Below, piece by piece: positions 17,089 to 24,966 of a stretch of 64,000 nt of DNA. The position numbers and the translations under genes were made by a program. This DNA is from Halobacillus_A sp043497005 (GTDB lineage: Bacteria; Bacillota; Bacilli; Bacillales; Halobacillaceae): assembly GCF_043497005.1 (NCBI RefSeq), contig NZ_JBIEKE010000001.1:1364001-1428000 (forward strand), read 5' to 3'. The notes beneath the pieces are model-generated. The model did no database searches and had not been told where the DNA came from. It was given only the letters and a program-made list of their open reading frames with translations. The stretch's first letter is position 1. Each line of letters starts with the position of its first letter.

Positions 17089-17679
17089 TTGGAGCTTTAT
17101 GAAGCAATCACAAGCAGAAGGTCGATCCACGATTTTCAACAAAGTATCGTGACAGAGGAAGAGTTAAAGCAGATTTTTCAATTAGCGAGCTGGGCTCCCA
17201 CCCATCGGATGAAGCAGCCGTGGATGGTGAAGGTATTTCAAAAAGAGGGGGGAGAGGACTTTGCAGAACAAGTTATTAAAAGTTATAAAAGAAGCGGGTT
17301 TACCGAGGGATATTCTAAAGAGAAAGCTTTTAAAATGATGGAGGGAATTAAAAATTTTCTGGTGAAGATTCCTCATCATGCCCTGATATATATGGAGAAA
17401 GATCGAGATATGCATAGATATGAAGAAGACTTTTCTGCAGTATGCGCTTATATTCAAAATGTACAATTAGCAGCTTGGGAAAAGGGGATTGGTGTGTTAT
17501 GGACGTCTAGTCCTTATATCCATGATGAGACATTTATAGACGATATAGGGCTCGATAAGAAGAGGCATAAGATAATAGGCGTGTTACAGATGGGATACCC
17601 TTCTTCCATACCTGGAGCTAAAACGAGGAATCCCGTACCTTTGGTATTTCAAAAAGATCATTTTACGAAAAGAAGCTGA
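17089..17679 (+). CDS. Nitroreductase-family flavoprotein
   Basis: FMN-dependent nitroreductase fold of 196 residues: EAITSRRSIHDF at the N terminus binds FMN phosphate, ASWAPTHRMKQPW and the C-terminal IGVLQMGYPSS follow the family pattern. The physiological substrate cannot be told. A GTG at 17080 is in frame, but AGAGGTG (17076-17082) fits the TTG at 17089 better, giving start ELYEAITSRRS. The stop codon is inside a bidirectional terminator shared with the convergent small gene. Confidence 0.85.
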   Translation: MELYEAITSRRSIHDFQQSIVTEEELKQIFQLASWAPTHRMKQPWMVKVFQKEGGEDFAEQVIKSYKRSGFTEGYSKEKAFKMMEGIKNFLVKIPHHALIYMEKDRDMHRYEEDFSAVCAYIQNVQLAAWEKGIGVLWTSSPYIHDETFIDDIGLDKKRHKIIGVLQMGYPSSIPGAKTRNPVPLVFQKDHFTKRS

Positions 17680-17706
17680 GCCTTTTATTGGTGTTCAGCT
17701 TCTTTT
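17668..17706. terminator. Bidirectional terminator shared by two convergent genes
   Basis: AAAAGAAGCTGA (17668-17679) pairs perfectly with TCAGCTTCTTTT (17695-17706). It contains the nitroreductase stop codon and overlaps the last codons of the convergent 56-aa gene. Confidence 0.85.
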
Positions 17707-17855
17707 GTATGGTTTTCTCCATTATTATTTGCATCGTCAGGATGGGGATCAATTGTATGTTTGTAGTCATAACCTTTTGATATGGCTGCCCAAAAAGCGC
17801 CCGCTATACCCAAAACTATAGCAATACATACAATCATTACAATGGTGAAAGTCAT
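17685..17855 (-). CDS. Small single-pass membrane protein (56 aa)
   Basis: Reading the minus strand from ATG at 17855 gives 56 residues: a hydrophobic N-terminal span (VMIVCIAIVLGIAGAFWAA) followed by a short polar tail with KGYDYKHTIDPHPDD and several histidines and asparagines. A clear ribosome site (AGAAGGAAT) precedes the start on the minus strand. The KGYDYKHTIDP segment is reminiscent of YtzI-type Bacillus miniproteins, but I cannot confirm this. It lies downstream of ptsI, separated by that operon's terminator. Confidence 0.65.
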   Translation of the reverse strand: MTFTIVMIVCIAIVLGIAGAFWAAISKGYDYKHTIDPHPDDANNNGENHTKEAEHQ

Positions 17856-17884
17856 GCTATTCCTTCTTTCTTCGGGTGATTTTA

Positions 17885-17917
17885 AAAGAGAAGGAGGGAT
17901 GTACCCTCCTTCTCTTT
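17885..17917. terminator. Terminator downstream of ptsI
   Basis: AAAGAGAAGGAGGG (17885-17898) with CCCTCCTTCTCTTT (17904-17917), loop ATGTA, with T residues after the stem on the minus strand. Confidence 0.88.
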
Positions 17918-17952
17918 ATATCGTTAGTGTATCATGCTACGCTAACTTTTAT

Positions 17953-19671
17953 TTAAGACTGATTTGTTTTTTCTTTTACAAATTGAACTACTTCTTCTGA
18001 TGTACCCATGGAAAGGATTTCATCTTTAAAAGAAGCCAGTTCTTTCTTCGAAAGATCTTTAATCTGTGTGCGAGCCGGCAGAATCGATGTGGCACTCATG
18101 CTGAATTCATCCAACCCTAAACCTAGCAGAATAGGAATCGCGATTTCGTCGCCCGCCATTTCTCCGCACATTCCTGCCCACTTTCCTTCAGCATGGGCTG
18201 CTTCAATAACGTTGTTAACTAAGCTTAGAATCGCAGGATTATAGGGCTGGTATAAGTAAGAAACTTGTTCGTTCATACGGTCAGCTGCCATCGTATATTG
18301 AATAAGATCATTTGTACCGATACTAAAGAAATCAACTTCTTTAGCAAATTGACGGGCAATAACGGCAGTAGCCGGAATTTCAACCATCATTCCTACTTCA
18401 AAGGATTCAGCTACTTCTTGCCCTTGGTCGATAAGCTTCTGCTTCTCTTCGTTTAGAATAGCTTTAGCTTCACGAAATTCCTCTAACGTAGCAATCATTG
18501 GGAACATGATTTTTAAGTTGCCGTGAACACTTGCTCGGAGAAGAGCCCGAAGCTGCACGCGGAAAATGTCATCACGCTCAAGGCATAAACGAATAGCTCG
18601 ATAGCCTAAGAACGGGTTCATCTCTTTTGGAAGGTCCAGATAGTCTAATTCCTTGTCCCCGCCAATGTCTAAAGTACGTACGACAACGGGCTTGTCTCCC
18701 ATTTGTTTTAGCACAGAAGAATAAGCGTCGTACTGTTCTTCTTCTGTTGGGAGTTGATTTTTACCCATATAAAGGAATTCTGTACGATACAGGCCTACGC
18801 CTTCGCCTCCATTATTTAATACACCTTCAACATCTTCAGGAGTACCAATATTGGCAGCTAGTTCTACATGTTCGCCTTCAGACGTAACTGTAGTCTCATC
18901 TTTCAGCTTAGCCCATTCTTGTTTTTTCTTTTCAAATTCTTCTTGTTTCTGTTCATACTTTGTAATTTCATCGGAAGAAGGATCAATAATAACGTCACCA
19001 TCAATTCCATCTACGATGATCAACACATCTTTATCCGCTTGACTTGTCACTTCTTTTGTACCAACCACAGCTGGAATTTCTAAAGAGCGAGCCATAATAG
19101 CAGAGTGGGAAGTACGTCCGCCGATGTCGGTCGTAAATCCTTTTACATACTGTTTGTTAAGTTGTGCCGTATCAGAAGGAGTTAAGTCATCTGCTACGAT
19201 AACTACTTCCTCGTTGATGAGGGCAGGGTCCGGAAAAGTAACATTAAGCAAGTGAGCCATCACGCGTTTCGTGACATCCTGGATATCAGCCGCACGTTCA
19301 CGCATATACTCATTGTCCATCCCTTTAAACATATCAATAAACATATTTGCAGTCTCGTCTAACGCTGCCTCTGCATTTACGTTATCTGTTTTTATTTTGT
19401 CTTCAATTGGTTTAATAAGCTCTGGATCACTTAATACGAGTAAGTGAGCTGAAAAGATTTCTGCATGTTCATCACCCAAAGAGGACTTTGTGTGCTCTTT
19501 AATTTTTTCTAATTCTTGTTTCGAGATTTCAAGAGCCTCATGCAGTCGTTTAACTTCTTGTTCCGGTTGATCTACGTCTGTCTTGCTGTAAGAAAGGTCT
19601 GGCGCTTCCAGACGGTAGACTTTTGCAATCGCAATACCGCTGGAAGCTGCAATCCCTTGAAGTTGTGTCAT
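17953..19671 (-). CDS. ptsI: PTS Enzyme I
   Basis: Phosphoenolpyruvate-protein phosphotransferase of 572 residues, the first step of every PTS sugar uptake. The phosphorylated His189 is in GGRTSHSAIMARS; the PEP-binding TIM barrel shows VGLYRTEFLYM, FLGYRAIRL, MFPMI and the catalytic Cys in GMCGEMAGD. It sits four bases after ptsH, the normal pairing, but here that pair is downstream of fruRKA. Confidence 0.97.
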   Translation of the reverse strand: MTQLQGIAASSGIAIAKVYRLEAPDLSYSKTDVDQPEQEVKRLHEALEISKQELEKIKEHTKSSLGDEHAEIFSAHLLVLSDPELIKPIEDKIKTDNVNAEAALDETANMFIDMFKGMDNEYMRERAADIQDVTKRVMAHLLNVTFPDPALINEEVVIVADDLTPSDTAQLNKQYVKGFTTDIGGRTSHSAIMARSLEIPAVVGTKEVTSQADKDVLIIVDGIDGDVIIDPSSDEITKYEQKQEEFEKKKQEWAKLKDETTVTSEGEHVELAANIGTPEDVEGVLNNGGEGVGLYRTEFLYMGKNQLPTEEEQYDAYSSVLKQMGDKPVVVRTLDIGGDKELDYLDLPKEMNPFLGYRAIRLCLERDDIFRVQLRALLRASVHGNLKIMFPMIATLEEFREAKAILNEEKQKLIDQGQEVAESFEVGMMVEIPATAVIARQFAKEVDFFSIGTNDLIQYTMAADRMNEQVSYLYQPYNPAILSLVNNVIEAAHAEGKWAGMCGEMAGDEIAIPILLGLGLDEFSMSATSILPARTQIKDLSKKELASFKDEILSMGTSEEVVQFVKEKTNQS

Positions 19672-19675
19672 GCTG

Positions 19676-19942
19676 TTATTCCCCCAACCCTTCGTTCTTT
19701 AAAGTTGTTGCCAGGTGATCTAGAGCTTCTTGTTCGTCACTGCCTTCAGCTGAGATTTTAACTTCAGCTCCTGAAGGAATGCCAAGACTCATAATCCCCA
19801 TAATGGATTTTAAGTTTACAGCCTTCTCTTTGTAATGAAGGTTAATATCCGACTCATACTTTCCTGCGTTTTGTACAAGCACAGTTGCTGGACGAGCGTG
19901 TACGCCGTCTGATGAAGTAATATTGAATGTTTTTTCTACCAT
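19676..19942 (-). CDS. ptsH: HPr phosphocarrier protein
   Basis: HPr of 88 residues, the phosphate shuttle between Enzyme I and sugar-specific EIIA domains. Both His15 (GVHARPA) and regulatory Ser46 (LKSIMGIMSLG) are present, so it can act in transport and, when phosphorylated by HPr kinase, as CcpA corepressor. Ribosome site GAGGAGG. It is 54 bases downstream of fruA on the same strand. Confidence 0.97.
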   Translation of the reverse strand: MVEKTFNITSSDGVHARPATVLVQNAGKYESDINLHYKEKAVNLKSIMGIMSLGIPSGAEVKISAEGSDEQEALDHLATTLKNEGLGE

Positions 19943-19996
19943 TTTAATTCCTCCTCAAAATAAGTCTCTTAAAAAGATTACCCTAACTCTATTATT

Positions 19997-21895
19997 TTAA
20001 GCTTTTCTTAGGTCTTTTTTCAAGGTTCCTACAATAATTGCTGCAACGATCGAACCAATTAAAATGGCTAGAATATATAGAGCGGCTTTAACAAATCCAC
20101 CTTCCACCAGTCCAATGACGACAATCCCACCATGAGGTGCCGTTAAACCAATGTTGAATACCATGGTCAGTGCCCCTGTTAATGCTGATCCAATGACCAT
20201 TGAAGGAATAACTCTCGCAGGGTCAGCGGCAGCGAAAGGGATAGCCCCTTCAGTAATGAAGAATGCCCCAAGAGCATAGGCAGTTTTACCTGATTCGCGC
20301 TCTTGTTTTGTGAACTTGTTTTTAAAAATTGTAGATGCAAAAGCCATAGCTAAAGGAGGCACCATTCCGCCGGCCATAGCTGCTGCAATAATCGAGTAGT
20401 TTCCTGCATCAAGTGTGGCCAGACCGAATGTATAAGCAGCTTTATTAATAGGCCCACCCATATCTACAGCCATCATTCCACCTATTATAATACCGAGAAG
20501 AGCAATGTTAGCTCCACTTAAACCTTCCAACCAGCTCAATAGTCCAGTGTAAATACTCGTCAATGGCGGGTTAATGAGCAGCATAATCATTCCGGTACTG
20601 AAAATAGCTAGTACTGGATAAAACAATACGGTTTTTAACCCGTCCAAAACAGCAGGTAATCCTTCTAATGCTTTCTTAATTGCTAACGTCAGATAACCTG
20701 CTAAGAAACCTGCAATTAAACCTCCTAGAAAGCCTGAGCCACCATCAGCGCCTTCAACGCCCGAAGTGATTGCTATCAATCCACCTACCATACCAGGTGC
20801 AAATCCAGGACGATCAGCGATACTTGAAGCAATGAAACCAGCTAACACGGGCACAAGCAGGAAGAAGGCGTTATCTCCGCCAATAATACTTAACATTTCC
20901 GCAAAGCGATTATACTGGTCACTATCAGGATCAGCGGCGTTTATCCCGAAGAAGAATGAAATAGCAATTAATATACCTCCACCTACAACGAATGGAAGCA
21001 TGTTGGATACACCATTCATTAAGTGTTTGTAAATACCAGTTCGCTGTTTCCCTTCTCCAGACGATTCAGAGCGACCACCTTCGTGATGGTAAACAGGGGC
21101 ATCCTGATTCATAGCTTTTGTAATTAATTCTTTTGGTTCATGAATGGCTTTTGCCACAGGAACTTCAATAACAGGTTTCCCATCAAAATCGCTCATATCA
21201 ACGTGAGTATCAGCAGCCACAATAATAGCACTTGCTTCCTTAATATCTTCAGGCTTCAATTTATTTTTGACACCGCTTGAACCATTCGTTTGCACTTTGA
21301 TGTCTACGCCCATTTCTTTTGCTGTTTCTTTTAATTTGTCAGCGGCCATGTACGTATGTGCAATCCCAGTTGGACATGCGGTTACTGCAAGGACTTTTCC
21401 AGCTGAGTTCGTTGATTCTTCCACTTCCTCGTCGTTTTCTTCAGCTTCCTTAGCATTAATTGCTTCAATAACGTCATCTTCCGTTTTAGCTGTTTCCAGC
21501 TTCTCACGGAATTCCTTATCCATTAGAAATGAAGAAAGGCTCGAAAGCGTTTCTAAGTGTGCTTGATTAGCACCTTCTGACGCTGCAATCATAAAAAATA
21601 AATTTGTCGGCAGGCCATCCAGTGATTCATAATCTAAACCTTCTTGCGAACGACCGAAAGCAATTGCCGGCTCTTTAACTGCAGCCGTTTTTGCGTGAGG
21701 AATAGCAATTCCTTCCCCAATACCGGTTGTGCTTTGTTGTTCACGTTCTTCAATGGCCTCTTTATAACCATCGCGGTCATTTAGTTTACCTGCTTGATCA
21801 AGCTGCCCGATTAATTCATCAATAGCTTCCGGCTTTGATGAAGCTTTCATATTTAACAAAATGGTATCTTTCGTTAACAAATCTGTAATTTTCAT
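19997..21895 (-). CDS. fruA: PTS fructose transporter, EIIABC
   Basis: Membrane permease of 632 residues. Domain order is EIIA (1-150, phosphorylated His67 in GIAIPHAKT), an acidic linker, EIIB (about 165-265, Cys174 in VTACPTGIAHTYMAAD), a His-containing linker and EIIC (about 285-632) with many membrane spans and the MAVDMGGPINKAAY substrate motif. It takes up fructose as fructose-1-phosphate. The start codon overlaps the fruK stop by one base. Confidence 0.96.
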   Translation of the reverse strand: MKITDLLTKDTILLNMKASSKPEAIDELIGQLDQAGKLNDRDGYKEAIEEREQQSTTGIGEGIAIPHAKTAAVKEPAIAFGRSQEGLDYESLDGLPTNLFFMIAASEGANQAHLETLSSLSSFLMDKEFREKLETAKTEDDVIEAINAKEAEENDEEVEESTNSAGKVLAVTACPTGIAHTYMAADKLKETAKEMGVDIKVQTNGSSGVKNKLKPEDIKEASAIIVAADTHVDMSDFDGKPVIEVPVAKAIHEPKELITKAMNQDAPVYHHEGGRSESSGEGKQRTGIYKHLMNGVSNMLPFVVGGGILIAISFFFGINAADPDSDQYNRFAEMLSIIGGDNAFFLLVPVLAGFIASSIADRPGFAPGMVGGLIAITSGVEGADGGSGFLGGLIAGFLAGYLTLAIKKALEGLPAVLDGLKTVLFYPVLAIFSTGMIMLLINPPLTSIYTGLLSWLEGLSGANIALLGIIIGGMMAVDMGGPINKAAYTFGLATLDAGNYSIIAAAMAGGMVPPLAMAFASTIFKNKFTKQERESGKTAYALGAFFITEGAIPFAAADPARVIPSMVIGSALTGALTMVFNIGLTAPHGGIVVIGLVEGGFVKAALYILAILIGSIVAAIIVGTLKKDLRKA

Positions 21896-22824
21896 TATTG
21901 ACCCTCCTTTATTCTAATAGGGGATATCTCAATTTGAGCCTTTAAGCTGTCAGCGTCTTCTTTTTGACATAAATCATCCTGAAATGCTGTAGCACTTCCG
22001 GTGGCTACTCCGCTTCTAAATGCCTCTTCGATGGAGGAACCGCTGCTGATAGCAGCTATAAAACCAGAAACTACAGAGTCGCCCGCCCCCACTGAATTTT
22101 TCACTTCGCCTTTAGGTACATTAGCAAACCATTTTTCTTCTTTACTTACATAAACGGCTCCTTTTCCTCCCATTGATACGACAACATGTTTCGTTCCTTG
22201 ATCAACTAATTTCCTCGCATAGTGTGCTGCCTGTTCTTTTGTTTCAATTACTGTATCGAATAATTCACCTAATTCGTGATCGTTAGGTTTTAATAAGAAA
22301 ATCGACTTACCTATTAACTGGCGTAAGGCATCACCAGAAGTATCGGCAACAAAAGAAACCTGCTGAGAAGCACAAATGTCAGCGACTTGAGAATAGAAGT
22401 CCTTCGGTAAGGAAGAAGGTACACTGCCAGCTAAGATTAATAAATCCTCAGGATCCAGAGAACGGATTTGATTAAACAGTTGATCTTTCTGTTCCTTTGT
22501 AATTACTGGGCCAGGGCCGTTAATTTCTGATTCTTGATTACTTTTTAGCTTTACATTAATTCTTGTATAGTCATCCGTCTCCACAAAACTGTGTTGGATA
22601 TTTTCACGATCTAAAAAATCTGTAATAAACTTGCCGGTAAATTGACCAATAAACCCTAGTGCTGTTGTAGAAACACCAAGCCTCTCCATTACTCGGGAAA
22701 CATTGATGCCTTTTCCTCCGGGATAGTACATCGTTTTATGCGCCCGATTTAATTCTCCAAGATGAAATTCTTCAACATGCATAATGTAGTCTATTGAAGG
22801 ATTAAGTGTACAAGTGTAAATCAT
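21895..22824 (-). CDS. fruK: 1-phosphofructokinase
   Basis: PfkB-family kinase of 309 residues that converts fructose-1-phosphate to fructose-1,6-bisphosphate. N-terminal TLNPSIDYIMHV and YPGGKGINVSRV bind substrate, and C-terminal VGAGDSVVSGF holds the catalytic aspartate and anion hole. The product is the inducer of CggR, which connects this operon functionally to the glycolytic operon. Overlaps fruR by four bases. Confidence 0.96.
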   Translation of the reverse strand: MIYTCTLNPSIDYIMHVEEFHLGELNRAHKTMYYPGGKGINVSRVMERLGVSTTALGFIGQFTGKFITDFLDRENIQHSFVETDDYTRINVKLKSNQESEINGPGPVITKEQKDQLFNQIRSLDPEDLLILAGSVPSSLPKDFYSQVADICASQQVSFVADTSGDALRQLIGKSIFLLKPNDHELGELFDTVIETKEQAAHYARKLVDQGTKHVVVSMGGKGAVYVSKEEKWFANVPKGEVKNSVGAGDSVVSGFIAAISSGSSIEEAFRSGVATGSATAFQDDLCQKEDADSLKAQIEISPIRIKEGQ

Positions 22825-23570
22825 GATGACACAACCTTTATATTTGTTTTATCTTTTATTTCGTTGAGTAATGGACCTTCATAATTCGTAATAATGTTAG
22901 CTTCTGTGATAGAAGCAATATGAGAAAAAGTGACTTCGTTAAATTTAGAGTCATCGACGAGCATATGCCGCTTCTGTGAAAGAGAAAGTGTAGCCTTTTT
23001 TATAGCTGCTTCTTCAGGATCAGGAGTAGTATATCCATCTTCTAAACTTACTCCATTAGCACCCATAAAACATTGATCGAAACGGTATTGACTTAAATTT
23101 TGTAGAGCACTGGCTCCCACTACAGCTCGAGTTCTTTCTTTTACAAAACCGCCAAGCACATAAGTGGAAATACGATGATTAGTGAGCGCATCTAAATGAT
23201 GAAAACCATTGGTGACTACTGTGATTTTTTTTTCTGAAAGAAAAGGGATCATCTCGTAAGTCGTTGTTCCTGCATCTAAAAAAATGGATTCACCATCTTG
23301 AACGAGCTGAGCCGCAGCTTTAGCAATCAACGTTTTCTCAGGCTGGTGTTTAGATATTTTTTCACCCATGCTTGGTTCTTCACTGGCAGGTCTGCGAAGG
23401 GAAGCTCCTCCATGAACTCTACGCAGTTCGCCAAGATGTTCTAATTGGTCCAAATCTCTTCGAATTGTAGATTCGGAGGCTCCTGTATGCTCAACCAATT
23501 CTTTTAATTTCACAGTATGTTGTTGATGGAGCAGCTCCAAAATGAATTGATGCCGTTCAGGTGTCAGCAA
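22821..23570 (-). CDS. fruR: DeoR-family fructose operon repressor
   Basis: Repressor of 249 residues with an N-terminal DeoR winged helix (TVKLKELVEHTGASESTIRRDL) and a sugar-phosphate sensor domain (FLDAGTTTYEMIPFL, GANGVSLEDGYTT, VDDSKFNE). Fructose-1-phosphate is the usual inducer. The start is TTG at 23570, preceded by AAGGGGG on the minus strand. First gene of fruR-fruK-fruA. Confidence 0.92.
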   Translation of the reverse strand: MLTPERHQFILELLHQQHTVKLKELVEHTGASESTIRRDLDQLEHLGELRRVHGGASLRRPASEEPSMGEKISKHQPEKTLIAKAAAQLVQDGESIFLDAGTTTYEMIPFLSEKKITVVTNGFHHLDALTNHRISTYVLGGFVKERTRAVVGASALQNLSQYRFDQCFMGANGVSLEDGYTTPDPEEAAIKKATLSLSQKRHMLVDDSKFNEVTFSHIASITEANIITNYEGPLLNEIKDKTNIKVVSS

Positions 23571-23604
23571 CCAATTGCCCCCTTTCTATTGGTTCGATAG
23601 TTCT

Positions 23605-23660
23605 ATTATAAAGTAAGCCCTTTCAAAAATCAATCAAAAACAACCAAAATCATTCATAAA
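23605..23660 (-). promoter_or_regulatory. fruR operon promoter and probable FruR operator
   Basis: Minus strand: TTGATT (23633-23628), exactly 17 bases, TATAAT (23610-23605). The -35 lies within repeated TTGATT/TTGGTT-like, T-rich units running back to about 23660, a pattern typical of DeoR-family operators. The operator assignment is inference. Confidence 0.7.
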
Positions 23661-23783
23661 CATTCGTTAATACGGACCAAAACGTTCAGGTTTGTGACTA
23701 TTCATAATGTTGTTGCCCGAGGTTTAGATTTGTGCTACATTTAAGATAGTTTATTGTGCGTCTTTGGGAGGTGTTGGATCATC

Positions 23784-24017
23784 ATGGAAACACTAGCAAT
23801 TAGTTTATTAGCTATTGATACGATCGTCTTAATTGTTCTTGTACTGCTGCAATCGGGTAAGAGTGCAGGTTTATCTGGTGCCATTTCTGGTGGTGCTGAA
23901 CAATTGTTTGGAAAACAAAAAGCTCGAGGAATAGATGCCGTATTACACAAAGCGACAATCGTGACTGGGGTATTGTTTTTCGTTCTTGCATTTTTATCTG
24001 CTTATATTTTAGGGTAA
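23784..24017 (+). CDS. secG: SecG preprotein translocase subunit
   Basis: SecG of 77 residues with two membrane spans (LAISLLAIDTIVLIVLVLLQ and the C-terminal VTGVLFFVLAFLSAYIL) linked by the conserved GKSAGLSGAISGGAEQLFGKQKARG cytoplasmic loop, which is typical of Bacillus SecG. It assists SecYE in protein export. The frame is open from 23754, but GGGAGGTG at 23766-23773 supports ATG 23784, matching the usual family length. First of the conserved secG-est-rnr-smpB-ssrA series. Confidence 0.94.
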   Translation: METLAISLLAIDTIVLIVLVLLQSGKSAGLSGAISGGAEQLFGKQKARGIDAVLHKATIVTGVLFFVLAFLSAYILG

Positions 24018-24033
24018 CCTTATATGTGTGTTT

Positions 24034-24064
24034 AAGCCGTGCTCATTTAAGCACGGCTTTTTAT
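24034..24064 (+). terminator. Terminator after secG
   Basis: AAGCCGTGCT (24034-24043) with AGCACGGCTT (24050-24059), loop CATTTA, then a T run. Confidence 0.93.
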
Positions 24065-24183
24065 TATTCGTGTTAGAACTGTTATTATTTGAAGTTGTGC
24101 GGGTACATGGTACCACAATTATAGTGAGTATAATTATAACTACTGCTGATACTAAAGATAGAGCAATAAGGAGAATGATTGAC

Positions 24184-24927
24184 ATGAAAATTAAACAACC
24201 TGAACCATTTACTTTTGAAGGCGGAGAACGAGCTGTATTATTATTGCACGGTTTTACTGGCCATTCAGCTGATGTACGCATGCTGGGCCGTTTTCTGCAA
24301 AAGAAAGGTTATACATCCCATGCCCCTATCTATAGAGGGCATGGGAAAGAGCCGGAAGCCCTGGTTGATGCTACTCCTGAACAGTGGTGGAGTGATGTGA
24401 AGGATGCTCTTCACTATTTGCGTGACCAAGGTCATGAAGAAATTGCCGTTGCAGGATTATCTTTGGGTGGAGTTCTTGGGTTAAAACTTGCATACTCTGA
24501 GCAAATTAAGGGTATTGTGACGATGTGTAGTCCTATGTTTTTTGATAACGAGGAACAGCTCACACAGGGTTTTCGTTATAAGGCAAAACAATATAAGCAG
24601 CTAGAAGGAAAAGATGAAGACAAGATTAATCAAGAAGTAAAAGAACTAATGGATAACTCAAAAGATATGTTCAAACAGCTGGGAGATTTTATAACGAGTG
24701 TACAGGATGAAGTTGATCAAATATATACTCCCACTTTTGTTATCCAAGCTGAAAAAGATGAAATGATTAACAAAGAAAGCGCAAACTACATTTATGAAAA
24801 TGTAGAAACTGATCAAAAAGATATTAAATGGTACAAAAACTCTGGCCACGTGATCACAATGGATAAAGAAAAAGAACAGCTTCATGAAGATGTACTCGAA
24901 TTTCTCGAGTCTTTGGACTGGTCTTAG
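24184..24927 (+). CDS. est: Carboxylesterase (Est30/YvaK type)
   Basis: Alpha/beta hydrolase of 247 residues, the usual length of the Bacillus/Geobacillus Est30 esterases. Oxyanion region LLLHGFTGHS, nucleophile serine in GLSLGG, catalytic Asp in AEKDEMI and His in SGHVITMD. It hydrolyses short acyl esters in vitro; the natural substrate is unknown. The frame is open from 24028, but AAGGAGAA just upstream decides ATG 24184. Confidence 0.92.
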   Translation: MKIKQPEPFTFEGGERAVLLLHGFTGHSADVRMLGRFLQKKGYTSHAPIYRGHGKEPEALVDATPEQWWSDVKDALHYLRDQGHEEIAVAGLSLGGVLGLKLAYSEQIKGIVTMCSPMFFDNEEQLTQGFRYKAKQYKQLEGKDEDKINQEVKELMDNSKDMFKQLGDFITSVQDEVDQIYTPTFVIQAEKDEMINKESANYIYENVETDQKDIKWYKNSGHVITMDKEKEQLHEDVLEFLESLDWS

Positions 24928-24966
24928 CGGTTAGAGTCTTGTTCCTTTGGATAAGGAGGAAAGGTA

